Below the pieces are notes generated by a model. That model searched no databases, was not told the origin of the DNA, and saw only the letters and a program-made list of their open reading frames with translations. This document shows, one piece after another, positions 1 through 8,321 of a stretch of DNA of 64,000 nucleotides (positions are counted from its first letter, which is position 1; each line of letters starts with the position of its first letter). The stretch comes from Burkholderia guangdongensis (GTDB taxonomy: Bacteria > Pseudomonadota > Gammaproteobacteria > Burkholderiales > Burkholderiaceae), in assembly GCF_013403875.1 (NCBI RefSeq), contig NZ_JACBNX010000014.1:62001-126000 (forward strand). Direction: 5' to 3'. The position numbers and the translations under genes are program-made.

Positions 1-217
1 GCGTCTTGTACAGCCAGTCGGTGCGCGGATTGCCGATGCAATACAGATAGCCGACCGGAATATGAATCCAGTGATAGTCGTCCTGGCCGCCGGCTTCGAG
101 CAGCAGCACGCGCACGTCCGGATCTTCGCTCAGACGGTTCGCGAGCACGCAGCCCGCGGTGCCCGCGCCGACGATCACGTAATCGAATTCGCCCTCGGGC
201 GCCCGTTCAGTTTTCAC
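1..217 (-). CDS. GMC family oxidoreductase, N-terminal part (runs off the window)
   Basis: Only the first 72 residues are present; the gene continues beyond the left edge. The product opens with an FAD-binding Rossmann motif ([10 protein letters not shown]), followed by LANRLSEDP and LLLEAGG, the standard start of glucose-methanol-choline oxidoreductases such as choline or alcohol dehydrogenases. These are flavoenzymes that oxidise an alcohol group; the substrate cannot be told from this fragment. The start is a GTG at 217, chosen because AGGAGA lies just upstream and the FAD motif follows at the usual distance. It is transcribed divergently from the LysR gene at 473, which is therefore its likely regulator. 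Confidence 0.85.
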   Translation of the reverse strand, partial: MKTERAPEGEFDYVIVGAGTAGCVLANRLSEDPDVRVLLLEAGGQDDYHWIHIPVGYLYCIGNPRTDWLYKT

Positions 218-441
218 CGTCGTCTCCTGTCGACCAGAGTTGGCGCTTTAGCGCTTACTCTGGTCCCATGCTTCGCGGTCGACCGGCGCGCGCGTCGGCG
301 CCCGTTCCGGTCCCACACCAAACCGCCAAGTCGTGCGCCCGATCGTCACCGAGCGTCCGTTGTTTTCAGCATAGTGCCGTGCTTTCGGACAAGCGTACCC
401 GCTGCGTGAACGCCGATCCAATGAGTTATGCTGAACCGCGT

Positions 442-465
442 TATAAGCAACACTCATATCTTATA
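442..465. promoter_or_regulatory. Inverted repeat, probable LysR-type binding site
   Basis: Perfect 6-bp arms TATAAG (442-447) and CTTATA (460-465) are separated by 12 bases. The site lies between the divergent GMC oxidoreductase and LysR genes and ends 7 bp before the chosen LysR start at 473. Position and dyad shape fit an autoregulatory LysR-family site, and favour the start at 473 over an in-frame ATG at 428, which would put the site inside the gene. Binding is inferred. Confidence 0.5.
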
Positions 466-472
466 CGTCCAC

Positions 473-1372
473 ATGGATCTGACCCTGCTCCGCGCGTTCG
501 CGACCGTCGCCCGCGAAGGCAACCTGACGCGCGCCGCCGCGCAGCTCCATCTGACGCAGCCGGCTGTCAGCCTGCGAATCAAGCATCTGCAGGAGGCGCT
601 CGGCGTCGCGCTGTTCGCGCGCACGTCACGCGGGCTCGCGCTGACGCGCGACGGCCAGACGCTGCTGCCGCACGCGGAGCGCGCGCTCGCGGCCGCGGCG
701 GACGTCGAGCGCGCAGCCGCCGCGCTGCGCCACGAGGTGCGCGGGCGGCTGCGGATCGGCACGATCCTCGATCCCGGCTTCCTGCGCCTCGGTGGCTTTC
801 TGCGCGCGCTCGTCGAGACCCATCCGCAGATCGGAACCGCGCTGCGCCACGGGATGTCGGGCTGGGTGCTCGACCAGGTGCGCGCGGGCACGCTGGACGC
901 CGGCTACTACATCGGCCGGCCGGGCGACGACGATCCGCGCGACGGTGCGCTGTTCCACACGGTCACGCTCACCCGCTTCGAATACCGCGTGCTCGCGCCG
1001 GCCGGCTGGCAGGCACGCGTGCAGCGTGCGCAGGACTGGCGCGCGCTCGCCGCGCTGCCGTGGATCTGGACGCCGCGCGAATCCGCGCACCACCGGCTGC
1101 TGTCGCGCCGCTTCGCCGACGCGCACGCGCAGCCGGTGAAGGTCGCCGAGGTCGACCAGGAGCAGTCGATGCTCGATCTCGTCAAATCGGGAATCGGGCT
1201 GTCGCTCGCGCGCGATTCGACCGCGCTCGCGGAGGCGCACGCGCATGCGCTGACGATCGTCGAGCGGGTGACGGTGCCGACCGAGCTCACGTTCGTGACG
1301 CTCGCCGAGCGGCGCGACGAGCCGGCGATCGCGGCCGCGCTGCGGCTGATCGGCGAGCAGTGGCGCGCCTGA
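473..1372 (+). CDS. LysR family transcriptional regulator
   Basis: A protein of about 299 residues with the LysR layout: an N-terminal winged helix-turn-helix (TRAAAQLHLTQPAVSLRIKH, within residues 15-45) and a C-terminal periplasmic-binding-like effector domain. Such proteins bind a small co-inducer and usually control a divergent neighbour, here the GMC oxidoreductase at the left edge. The start at 473 places LTLLRAFATVAREG at the very N-terminus, as is normal for the family; an upstream in-frame ATG at 428 would add 15 atypical residues. The co-inducer cannot be deduced. Confidence 0.88.
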   Translation: MDLTLLRAFATVAREGNLTRAAAQLHLTQPAVSLRIKHLQEALGVALFARTSRGLALTRDGQTLLPHAERALAAAADVERAAAALRHEVRGRLRIGTILDPGFLRLGGFLRALVETHPQIGTALRHGMSGWVLDQVRAGTLDAGYYIGRPGDDDPRDGALFHTVTLTRFEYRVLAPAGWQARVQRAQDWRALAALPWIWTPRESAHHRLLSRRFADAHAQPVKVAEVDQEQSMLDLVKSGIGLSLARDSTALAEAHAHALTIVERVTVPTELTFVTLAERRDEPAIAAALRLIGEQWRA

Positions 1373-1527
1373 CGGTGTGCTTCACGATGTGCTTCACGGC
1401 GCGCATCACGGTGCGCGGCGATATGAGCGTCGCTGATGGTCCCGCGACATTCTGCGTCACGTCGTCGTCGCGGCGTTTTTGTTAGATTGAGCGTTTGCCG
1501 TTCCATCCGACCGACCCAGGAGACCGC

Positions 1528-2055
1528 ATGGCCCGCAACATCGAAATCAAGGCCCGCGCCCGCGCGTTCGACCAGCTCCGCGCCCGCGCGGCGGCGCTCG
1601 CGACCGACGCGCCGCTGATCTACCGCCAGCAGGACTTCTTCTACGACGTGCCGCGCGGCCGGCTGAAGCTGCGCCAGTTCGACGACGGCACGCCGGCCGA
1701 GCTGATCTTCTACCAGCGCGACGACCGCGACGGCCCGAAGGCGTCGTACTACACGCGCAGCCCGGTCACGAACCCGGACGCGATGCATTCGCTGCTCGCG
1801 ACCGCGCTGACGACGCGCGGGATCGTGACGAAGGAGCGGCACGTCTATCTGGCGGGCCGCACGCGGATTCACCTCGACCGCGTCGACGGCCTCGGCGACT
1901 TCATCGAGCTCGAGGTCGTGCTCGCGCCGGACGACGACGAAGCGGCCGGCGAAGCCGAAGCGCACGACCTGTTCGCGAAGCTCGGCGTGCCGCACGACGA
2001 TCTGGTCGCGCTCGCGTATGTCGATCTGCTGAACGAGGCCGACGTGCCGGCGTGA
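1528..2055 (+). CDS. CYTH-domain protein (class IV adenylate cyclase / triphosphatase fold)
   Basis: A protein of about 175 residues beginning MARNIEIKAR, the CYTH signature strand (family consensus ExExK; here the first acidic position is Asn and the second Glu and the Lys are kept). Later charged strands (RGRLKLRQFDDG, ELIFYQRDD, GDFIELEVVL) line the triphosphate tunnel in known members. The family includes AC-IV adenylate cyclases, thiamine triphosphatases and inorganic triphosphatases; the substrate here is unknown. The start at 1528 is set by AGGAG six bases upstream. It stands alone after the LysR gene. Confidence 0.8.
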   Translation: MARNIEIKARARAFDQLRARAAALATDAPLIYRQQDFFYDVPRGRLKLRQFDDGTPAELIFYQRDDRDGPKASYYTRSPVTNPDAMHSLLATALTTRGIVTKERHVYLAGRTRIHLDRVDGLGDFIELEVVLAPDDDEAAGEAEAHDLFAKLGVPHDDLVALAYVDLLNEADVPA

Positions 2056-2149
2056 GCCCGCGCCTGACGCGCCCGCCGCCGCCGCGGCGCGCGCCGCACG
2101 TCGAACGTCGAATGGCGTGCATTTCACATCGAACTGCACGCATCTCACA

Positions 2150-2650
2150 TCAAGCGGCGCCCGGCGCGAGATGCGCGAGCGGCAGCGGCCCGTTGCGCTT
2201 GAACGTCGTCAGCACGATGTTCGAGCGCACGCTGTCGACGCCCGGCACGCGCATCAGCTTCTTCATCACGAACTGCGACAGCGCGTTCAGGTCCGGCGCG
2301 ACGATCCGCAGCAGATAATCGGCGTCGCCGACCACCGCATGGCATTCGAGCACCTCGGGCAGCATGTCGATCTGCTGCTGGAACTGCTCGATGATCGAAT
2401 CGCCGTGATGCTTGAGCTTCAGGCTCGTGAACGCGGTCACGCCGAGCCCGAGCTTCTCGGGCCGCAGCGTCACGCGATAGCCCTCGATCACGCCGGCCGC
2501 CTCGAGCCGCTGCAGCCGCCGGCCGATCTGCGACGGCGACAGCGGCACCTCGTCGCCGAGTTGCTGATGCGTCGCGCGGCCGGAGCGCTGCAGCACGTCC
2601 AGCAGCGCCAGATCGAAGTGATCGAGTTCCAGCATGATTTTTTCCCGCAT
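2150..2650 (-). CDS. Lrp/AsnC family transcriptional regulator
   Basis: A 166-residue protein with an N-terminal helix-turn-helix (RATHQQLGDEVPLSPSQIGR) and a C-terminal ligand-binding RAM domain (VVGDADYLLRI, typical GxxDY). Lrp/AsnC proteins sense amino acids and form multimers that wrap DNA. The gene is divergent from phhB, a gene of phenylalanine metabolism, and a palindrome lies between them, so an aromatic amino acid effector is plausible. An alternative start at 2635 (MLELDHFDL) fits the family equally well and has a weak GGGA upstream. Confidence 0.88.
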   Translation of the reverse strand: MREKIMLELDHFDLALLDVLQRSGRATHQQLGDEVPLSPSQIGRRLQRLEAAGVIEGYRVTLRPEKLGLGVTAFTSLKLKHHGDSIIEQFQQQIDMLPEVLECHAVVGDADYLLRIVAPDLNALSQFVMKKLMRVPGVDSVRSNIVLTTFKRNGPLPLAHLAPGAA

Positions 2651-2663
2651 GAAATGACGTTTT

Positions 2664-2682
2664 GATGCGAGATTATCGCATC
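2664..2682. promoter_or_regulatory. 19-bp palindrome between lrp and phhB
   Basis: Perfect 7-bp arms GATGCGA (2664-2670) and TCGCATC (2676-2682) flank an AT-rich GATTA centre. It sits 14 bp before the regulator's start and about 100 bp before phhB. Size and AT centre resemble Lrp/AsnC operators, so it probably serves autoregulation and control of phhB. The role is inferred from position and symmetry. Confidence 0.6.
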
Positions 2683-2780
2683 ACCCGCGCGGAGAGCGGT
2701 TCACGGACGCGATCCGCCAAGTATGAAAGAATGAGGGGTGCCGGCGCGGCGCTGCCCGCCGTTACAGAACGAGGTGCACG

Positions 2781-3086
2781 ATGATCCACAAGCTCACATC
2801 GGAAGAACGCAAGGTCCAGCTCGAGCGCCTGCCGCACTGGTCGGCCGTACCGGGCCGCGACGCGATCCAGCGCAGCCTGCGCTTCGCCGATTTCAACGAG
2901 GCGTTCGGCTTCATGACGCGCGTCGCGATCAAGGCGCAGGAAATGGACCACCATCCGGAATGGTTCAACGTCTACAGCCGCGTCGACGTGACGCTGTCGA
3001 CGCACGACGCCGGCGGCCTGACCGAGCGCGACATTGCGCTCGCGCTGTTCATCGACGAGGCCGCCGCGCACGCGAAGCCGATGTAA
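2781..3086 (+). CDS. phhB: Pterin-4a-carbinolamine dehydratase
   Basis: A 101-residue protein carrying the dehydratase motif with the paired histidines and tryptophan ([15 protein letters not shown], residues about 55-69) and a conserved C-terminal TERD. It dehydrates 4a-hydroxytetrahydrobiopterin so that the pterin cofactor of phenylalanine hydroxylase can be recycled. Length is normal for the family. In many related genomes it neighbours phhA, but no hydroxylase gene lies on either side here; its neighbours are a divergent Lrp regulator and a convergent DUF3717 gene. Confidence 0.9.
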   Translation: MIHKLTSEERKVQLERLPHWSAVPGRDAIQRSLRFADFNEAFGFMTRVAIKAQEMDHHPEWFNVYSRVDVTLSTHDAGGLTERDIALALFIDEAAAHAKPM

Positions 3087-3092
3087 AGACCC

Positions 3093-3130
3093 GACGCGCC
3101 GCTCGAAAGCGGCGTGTCAACTTTTCATTT
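3093..3130 (+). terminator. Putative intrinsic terminator after phhB
   Basis: An 11-bp stem (GACGCGCCGCT with AGCGGCGTGTC, one G-U pair) closes on a CGAA tetraloop at 3093-3118 and is followed by a T-rich stretch (CTTTTCATTT). It lies between two convergent genes. The T tract is interrupted, so strength is uncertain. Confidence 0.5.
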
Positions 3131-3167
3131 GGCTGAACGTTTCCTAGGATGAACGAAGCGAAAGCCT

Positions 3168-3398
3168 TCAGCTTTCCAAGCCTTCCTTAAGACGGACGTA
3201 AGCCTCCCACGCTTTCCTTGCGTTGGGGTCCAAACCTTCCAGTCTTATGGCGCTTTGGCGCTGTACAATCAGCAGCGCATACGGCTTGCAGAGCGCGCTG
3301 GCCTCTTCGCAGAGTTTGAGTTCGTCGCCGCTGGACGGCGAGCGGGCGCGCCAGAAATTGATCGCGGCTTCGAGGTCGTGTATCGAAATATCGGACAT
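3168..3398 (-). CDS. DUF3717 family protein
   Basis: A 76-residue cytoplasmic protein beginning MSDISIHDLEAAINFWRARS. It matches my memory of DUF3717, a small family of unknown function common in Burkholderia. It has two cysteines (LCEEASALC) and no membrane segment or signal peptide. The start at 3398 was chosen because the upstream in-frame extension is low-quality sequence and family members start at this methionine. It runs convergent to phhB and divergent from the response regulator at 3521. No function can be given. Confidence 0.75.
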   Translation of the reverse strand: MSDISIHDLEAAINFWRARSPSSGDELKLCEEASALCKPYALLIVQRQSAIRLEGLDPNARKAWEAYVRLKEGLES

Positions 3399-3520
3399 GA
3401 TGAGTGGTAATCGTTCGCTGGCCGCCTTGCCCCACGTCTGGCTTCGCGGCGCTCCTGTGGAAACGGCCCCGTGTTGTCCGCGTGCCTGAACCGCCAACCC
3501 ATTGTACTTGAGCGAACCTC

Positions 3521-4213
3521 ATGCGACTCCTTCTGATCGAAGACGACCGCCCGATCGCACGCGGCATTCAAAGCAGCCTTGAGCAGGCTGGCTTCACCGT
3601 CGACATGGTGCACGACGGCATTTTCGCCGAGCAGGCGCTCGCGCAAAACCGCCACGAGCTCGTGATCCTCGATCTCGGCCTGCCGGGCATCGACGGGATG
3701 ACGCTGCTCACGCGCTTCCGCCAGACCAACCGTCACACGCCGGTGATCGTGCTGACCGCGCGCGACGAGCTGAACGACCGCGTCCAGGGCCTGAATTCCG
3801 GCGCCGACGACTACATGCTGAAGCCGTTCGAGCCGGCCGAGCTCGAAGCGCGGATCCGCGCGGTGATGCGCCGCAGCGGCCCGCACAGCGACATGCCGCG
3901 TCCGGAGGTGTCGCTCGGCGGCGTCCGACTGTCGGGCGTCGACCGCCGGATCTTCAACGACGACAAGCCGCTCGAGCTGTCGCCGCGCGAGTTCGCGGTG
4001 CTCGAAATGCTGCTGCTGCGTCACGGCCGCGTCGTCAGCAAGGCGCAGCTGCAGGACCACCTGACGCACTTCGGCGGCGATCTCGGCGACACCGCGATCG
4101 AAGTCTACGTGCACCGCGTGCGCAAGAAACTCGAGCAGTGCCGGGTCGAGATCGTCACCGTGCGCGGCTTCGGCTATCTGCTGCAGGAAATCCGCCAGAC
4201 CGCGAGCGTCTGA
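3521..4213 (+). CDS. OmpR-family response regulator (TctD/QseB-like)
   Basis: A 230-residue regulator with an N-terminal receiver domain and a C-terminal winged-helix DNA-binding domain (PREFAVLEMLLLRHG to VRGFGYLL). The acidic pocket (EDD at residues 7-9), the phospho-acceptor Asp51 (LVILDLGLPG) and the conserved lysine in YMLKPFEP are all present. It is followed about 100 bp downstream by its likely cognate histidine kinase. Target genes are not evident nearby. Confidence 0.9.
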   Translation: MRLLLIEDDRPIARGIQSSLEQAGFTVDMVHDGIFAEQALAQNRHELVILDLGLPGIDGMTLLTRFRQTNRHTPVIVLTARDELNDRVQGLNSGADDYMLKPFEPAELEARIRAVMRRSGPHSDMPRPEVSLGGVRLSGVDRRIFNDDKPLELSPREFAVLEMLLLRHGRVVSKAQLQDHLTHFGGDLGDTAIEVYVHRVRKKLEQCRVEIVTVRGFGYLLQEIRQTASV

Positions 4214-4313
4214 CGTTGCCGGGCGCGGGCCGCGCGATTGCCCCATCCGATCGGCCCGCCCGCCCGAAAACGCGCCGCCCGTCTGAGCGGCGCCCATTCC
4301 TCACCCTTGCGCG

Positions 4314-5816
4314 ATGCCCACTGATCCGGCCGTGACCAGCCTGCGCCGCTCGCTGCTGCGGCGCCTCGCCGCGCCGCTGTCGATGCTGGCGCTGATGAGC
4401 GGCCTCATCGCGTACTGGCTCGCGTGGCAGTACACGCAGCACGTGATCGACCGTTCGCTCGTCGACCTCGCAACCGCGATCTCGAAACAGATCCAGCTGG
4501 CCGGCCCCGACGCGCCGTTCACGGTGCCGCCGCTCGCGAAGGCGATGTTCTCCGATCCGTCCGACCAGCTGATCTACCGGATCACCGACGGCGAGCACGA
4601 ACTCGCCGGCGAACCGCTGCTCCCGCTGCGCGGCACCAACGTGCGGCGCACACGGCACACGTTCGTGTTCGAGGCGGAGCTCGACGGCAACGCGGTCCGC
4701 GTCGCGCAGGTGCGCGTCGAAGACGCGGACGATGGCAAGGCGATGCTCGTCGAGGTCGCGCAGCCGGTGCGGCACCGCTACCGGATCGCGGCCGAATTCC
4801 TCGTCGCGATCATGATGCCGCTGCTGCTGCTGCTGCTGGCGGGCTGGGGAATCGTCTGGCGCGCGGTCAACCAGCAGCTCGGCCCGCTCAGCCATCTCGC
4901 CGATTCGCTGAACCGGCAGACCCACATGTCGCTCGAGCCCGTCGACGAAACGAACGTGCCGCTCGAGATCCGGCCGCTGACGAGCGCGATGAACGCGCTG
5001 CTCGGCCGGCTGAAGACGGCGCTCGATGCGCAGCGCAAGTTCATCGCCGATGCCGCGCATCAGTTGCGCACGCCACTGACCGCGGTGAAGCTGCACGCGG
5101 AGCAGGCAGCCGTCGCGCGCGACCCGCAGCAGACGCTCACCGCGGTGCACGAGCTGCGCGCGGCCGCCGATCGCGCGGTGCGGCTGTCGAACCAGCTGCT
5201 GTCGCTCGCGCGCGCGGAGCCCGGCGAGCAGGCCGCGCGTTTCGTCGACGTCGATCTCGCGACGCTCGCGTTCGAGACCGGCGCCGAATGGGTGCCGCGC
5301 GCGCTCGCGGCGCGCGTCGACCTCGGTTTTCAGCGCGGCGACAAACCGGGCGACGACCCGTCGTCGGACGATCCTTCACTCGTCGTGCGCGGCAATCCGG
5401 TGCTGCTGCGCGAGGTGATCGCGAACCTGCTCGACAATGCGCTGAAATACGTGCCGCTCGCGCGGCCCGACGGCGCGCGGATCACGGTGGACGTGTCGCG
5501 CGTGACGCTGGCGTCGGGCGTGCCGGCCGCCGAGATCATCGTCGAGGACAACGGCCCGGGCGTGCCGGCGAACCAGCAGGCGGATCTGTTCAAGCGGTTC
5601 TTCCGGGGCGACGCGCAGAACGGCGCTGGCGTCGAGACGGGCGCGGGCCTCGGCCTCGCGATCGTGCACGACATCATCGTGATGCACGGCGGCACCGTGT
5701 CGTACGAGGATACGCAGGGCGGCGGCTCGCGGTTCGTCGTGCGCGTGCCGCTCGTCGCGAAGCCGGCGAACGCGCAGACGGCCGACGAGGCGCCGACGGC
5801 CGCGCCGACTCACTGA
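4314..5816 (+). CDS. Sensor histidine kinase (TctE-like)
   Basis: A 500-residue membrane kinase. A first membrane helix lies at about residues 20-43, a periplasmic sensor region of the 2CSK_N type at 45-155, a second helix at about 160-185, then a HAMP-like linker, a HisKA domain with phospho-acceptor His249 (FIADAAHQLRTPL), and an HATPase domain with N, G1 and G2 boxes (NLLDNALKYV, EDNGPGVP, GAGLGLAIV). It pairs with the response regulator upstream. TctE senses tricarboxylates in other bacteria, but no tctCBA transporter is adjacent, so the signal is unknown. Confidence 0.88.
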   Translation: MPTDPAVTSLRRSLLRRLAAPLSMLALMSGLIAYWLAWQYTQHVIDRSLVDLATAISKQIQLAGPDAPFTVPPLAKAMFSDPSDQLIYRITDGEHELAGEPLLPLRGTNVRRTRHTFVFEAELDGNAVRVAQVRVEDADDGKAMLVEVAQPVRHRYRIAAEFLVAIMMPLLLLLLAGWGIVWRAVNQQLGPLSHLADSLNRQTHMSLEPVDETNVPLEIRPLTSAMNALLGRLKTALDAQRKFIADAAHQLRTPLTAVKLHAEQAAVARDPQQTLTAVHELRAAADRAVRLSNQLLSLARAEPGEQAARFVDVDLATLAFETGAEWVPRALAARVDLGFQRGDKPGDDPSSDDPSLVVRGNPVLLREVIANLLDNALKYVPLARPDGARITVDVSRVTLASGVPAAEIIVEDNGPGVPANQQADLFKRFFRGDAQNGAGVETGAGLGLAIVHDIIVMHGGTVSYEDTQGGGSRFVVRVPLVAKPANAQTADEAPTAAPTH

Positions 5817-5860
5817 TCCGACTCACGAATCGGGCTCAGGGATCCGGCTTACTGAGGCAA

Positions 5861-5879
5861 GGCGGCGGCATCCGCCGCC
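5861..5879. terminator. GC-rich hairpin between convergent genes
   Basis: An 8-bp perfect stem (GGCGGCGG with CCGCCGCC, CAT loop) lies between the kinase stop and the end of the SET-domain gene. On the plus strand a TTTTTCTTCTT run follows nine bases later. It could stop transcripts from the kinase gene, but the distance to the T run makes this weak. Confidence 0.3.
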
Positions 5880-5883
5880 GCGC

Positions 5884-6372
5884 TCACTTTTTCTTCTTGT
5901 CCTTCTTCTTTTTCTTCTTCGGCTCGTCGGGCGTCGCGAGCATCGTGCCGCGGCAGGCATCCGCGCCGCAGTGGCACGCGTACTCGCGCTTGAGCTTCTT
6001 CGTGAGACGCTCGTCGATCACGAGGCCGTAGTCGTAGAACAGCTCTTCGTCGGCCTCGATGTCGCGCAGCGCATGGATGAACACGCGCCCTTCGACTTCC
6101 TCGGCCTCGCAGTTCGGCGCGCACGAATGGTTGATCCAGCGAGCGCTGTTGCCGTCGACCTTGCCGTCGATCACGCCGCCCTCGTCGAGCGCGAAATAGA
6201 ACGTGTGATTCGGCTGTTCCGGATCGTGCGGATGGCGACGCAGCGCTTCCTTCCACGAAATACGCTCGCCCTTGTACTCCACGACGCGCTCGCCGGCCTT
6301 GATCGGCGCGACGGCGAACACGCCCCTGCCATGCACTCCGGAGCGGCGCACCGCGATCCTGCGTAAGCTCAT
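5884..6372 (-). CDS. SET-domain protein, putative lysine methyltransferase
   Basis: A 162-residue protein that is almost entirely a SET domain. The SAM and catalytic motifs (RWINHSCAPNCEAEE and ELFYDYG) are intact, and a post-SET-like cysteine cluster (YACHCGADACRGTML) follows. SET enzymes transfer a methyl group from SAM to lysine side chains of proteins. The C-terminus is a basic tail ending KKKKKKDKKKK, encoded by a homopurine run. No signal peptide is seen. Bacterial SET proteins include host-histone-modifying effectors and housekeeping enzymes; the target here cannot be deduced. It lies alone between two convergent or divergent neighbours. Confidence 0.85.
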   Translation of the reverse strand: MSLRRIAVRRSGVHGRGVFAVAPIKAGERVVEYKGERISWKEALRRHPHDPEQPNHTFYFALDEGGVIDGKVDGNSARWINHSCAPNCEAEEVEGRVFIHALRDIEADEELFYDYGLVIDERLTKKLKREYACHCGADACRGTMLATPDEPKKKKKKDKKKK

Positions 6373-6459
6373 CGAACGAATCCTTTGAAGACGACTGGAA
6401 ATCCTCCCGAATCCTACACGTTCGAGATTGCAACGTTCAACATCGCGCTCAGCGCCGCC

Positions 6460-7572
6460 TCAGCGCTGCCCGAACGAGATGTCGCCGAACAGCGCCTTCT
6501 GCTCGCGCGGCTGCGAGCGCCAGTATTGCGGCGGCGCCGTCACCTGCGCGCCGAGCTGCGCGGCCGCGTGCCACGGCCAGCGCGGATCGTAGAGCATCGC
6601 GCGCGCCATCGCGATGCAGTCGGCGTCGCCGCTCTCGACCAGCCGGTTCGCGTGCGCGGGATCGGTGATCAGGCCGACCGCGAACGTCGTCATCCCGACC
6701 GCGCGGCGCACCGCCTGCGCGAACGGCACCTGATAGCCGGGCGACAGCGGAATCTTCTGCAGCGGCGACACACCACCCGACGACACGTCGATCCAGTCGC
6801 AGCCGCGCCGCTTCAGTTCGTGCGCGAACGCGACCGTGTCGTCGAGCTCCCAGCCGCCGTCGACCCAGTCCGTCGCGGACACGCGCACGCCGACCGGCCG
6901 ATCGGCAGGAAACGCCGCGCGCACGATCTCGACGATCTCGAGCGGAAAGCGCATCCGGTTCTCGCGCGAGCCGCCGTACTCGTCGCCGCGCTGGTTCGCG
7001 ATCGGCGACAGGAACTGATGCAGCAGATAGCCGTGCGCCGCGTGAACCTCGAGCGCGTCGATACCGAGCCGCGCCGCGCGTTTCGCGGCGGCCTCGAACG
7101 CGCGGCGGATCCGGTTCATCCCGGGCGTATCGAGCGCGAGCGGCGGCAGCTCGCCGTCTTTGTGCGGCAACGCCGAAGGGCCATGCGCGAGCCAGCCGCC
7201 GTCGGCGACCGCGATCTGCTGGCCGCCTTCCCACGGCACACGGCTCGACGCCTTGCGCCCCGCGTGCGCGAGCTGCATCGCGACGGGAATCGGCGAATGC
7301 CGGCGGATCGCGTTCAGCACCGGCGCGAGCGCGGCTTCGGTGACGTCGTCCCACAAGCCCAGATCGCCGGGCGTAATGCGGCCGTCCGGCTCGACGGCCG
7401 TCGCTTCGATGCAGAGCAGGCCCGCGCCCGACAGCGCGAGGTGGCCGAGATGGATCATGTGCCAGTCGGTCGCCTCGCCGCGCTCCGCCGAGTACTGGCA
7501 CATCGGGGAGACGACGATACGGTTCGGAAGCGTCACGCCACGCAGCGTGAGCGGAGCAAACAGTGCAGTCAT
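6460..7572 (-). CDS. NADH:flavin oxidoreductase, old yellow enzyme family (YqjM-like)
   Basis: A 370-residue TIM-barrel flavoenzyme. The YqjM-type signature is clear: VVSPMCQYSAERG with the active-site cysteine near residue 25, the His pair in EVHAAHGYLLHQFLSP, and the FMN-binding VGLITDP near residue 300. Such enzymes reduce activated C=C bonds of enones or nitro compounds with NAD(P)H. The start at 7572 (MTALFAPLTL) has GGCGG upstream; the longer in-frame extension is not family-like. It follows the amidotransferase gene after 13 bp and is probably co-transcribed with it. Confidence 0.9.
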   Translation of the reverse strand: MTALFAPLTLRGVTLPNRIVVSPMCQYSAERGEATDWHMIHLGHLALSGAGLLCIEATAVEPDGRITPGDLGLWDDVTEAALAPVLNAIRRHSPIPVAMQLAHAGRKASSRVPWEGGQQIAVADGGWLAHGPSALPHKDGELPPLALDTPGMNRIRRAFEAAAKRAARLGIDALEVHAAHGYLLHQFLSPIANQRGDEYGGSRENRMRFPLEIVEIVRAAFPADRPVGVRVSATDWVDGGWELDDTVAFAHELKRRGCDWIDVSSGGVSPLQKIPLSPGYQVPFAQAVRRAVGMTTFAVGLITDPAHANRLVESGDADCIAMARAMLYDPRWPWHAAAQLGAQVTAPPQYWRSQPREQKALFGDISFGQR

Positions 7573-7585
7573 GGAAACCGCCTTT

Positions 7586-8296
7586 TCAGAGTCCGACGCT
7601 GTCGAGCCACTCGCCGAACATCCGGTGCGCGGCCGCCTCCAGCGCGGAGCCGTGGCGCTGCGTGTCGTCGCGCAGTTGCCGCGCATCGGCGCCCGGCATC
7701 CCGGCGATCTCGCCCGCATGGCCGATCAGCCAGGGTTCGAAACGGTCCGCGCGAATTTCCGGATGGCATTGCAGCGCGAGCACGTGCTGCCCCCACGCGA
7801 ACGCCTGATTGCGGCACGCTGGCGTCGACGCGAGATGGATCGCGCCGCCGGGCAGGTCGAACGTATCGCCGTGCCAGTGCAGCATCGACGTCGCCGCGCC
7901 GTCGAGATGACGCAGCGGCGACGCACGGCCGGCGTCGGTCAGCGTGAGCGGCGACCAGCCGAGCTCCTTGCTCGCGGCCGGATACACGCGGGCCCCGAGC
8001 GCCTGTGCGATGAACTGCGCGCCGAGGCAGATGCCGAGGATCGGCAGGCCCGCGTCGATGCGGCGTTCGACGAGCGTCGCGATCGACGCGTTCGTCGGAT
8101 ACCGGTCGTCGTAGACGCTGACCGGTCCGCCGAGCACGACGAGCAGTGCCGGCTTCAGCGCATCGAGCGCTTCGATCCGCGACGCGCCGACGTCGACGTA
8201 GCGCACGCGGCGCCCACGTTCGCCGAGCACCTGCTCGAAATTGCCGAGATCCTCGAAATGCACATGGCGAATCGCCACGACTTCAGCGTTCATCAT
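7586..8296 (-). CDS. Class I glutamine amidotransferase-like protein (GMP synthase-like)
   Basis: A 236-residue single-domain protein with the class I amidotransferase triad: the nucleophile in ILGICLGAQ and the His-Glu pair in LQCHPEI. It lacks any synthetase domain, so it either serves a partner enzyme or acts as a gamma-glutamyl hydrolase, as free-standing GuaA-like proteins can. The start has two tandem ATGs (8296 and 8293). It is followed 13 bp later by the old-yellow-enzyme gene and preceded 25 bp upstream by the MarR gene, suggesting one minus-strand operon of three. Confidence 0.85.
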   Translation of the reverse strand: MMNAEVVAIRHVHFEDLGNFEQVLGERGRRVRYVDVGASRIEALDALKPALLVVLGGPVSVYDDRYPTNASIATLVERRIDAGLPILGICLGAQFIAQALGARVYPAASKELGWSPLTLTDAGRASPLRHLDGAATSMLHWHGDTFDLPGGAIHLASTPACRNQAFAWGQHVLALQCHPEIRADRFEPWLIGHAGEIAGMPGADARQLRDDTQRHGSALEAAAHRMFGEWLDSVGL

Positions 8297-8321
8297 CGGC
8301 CTCCCGATCGAACGACGAACC

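Noticed and set aside
4314..5816. A tricarboxylate transport locus based on the TctE/TctD-like pair
   Set aside because: No tctA, tctB or tctC genes are adjacent, so the ligand assignment was not carried over.
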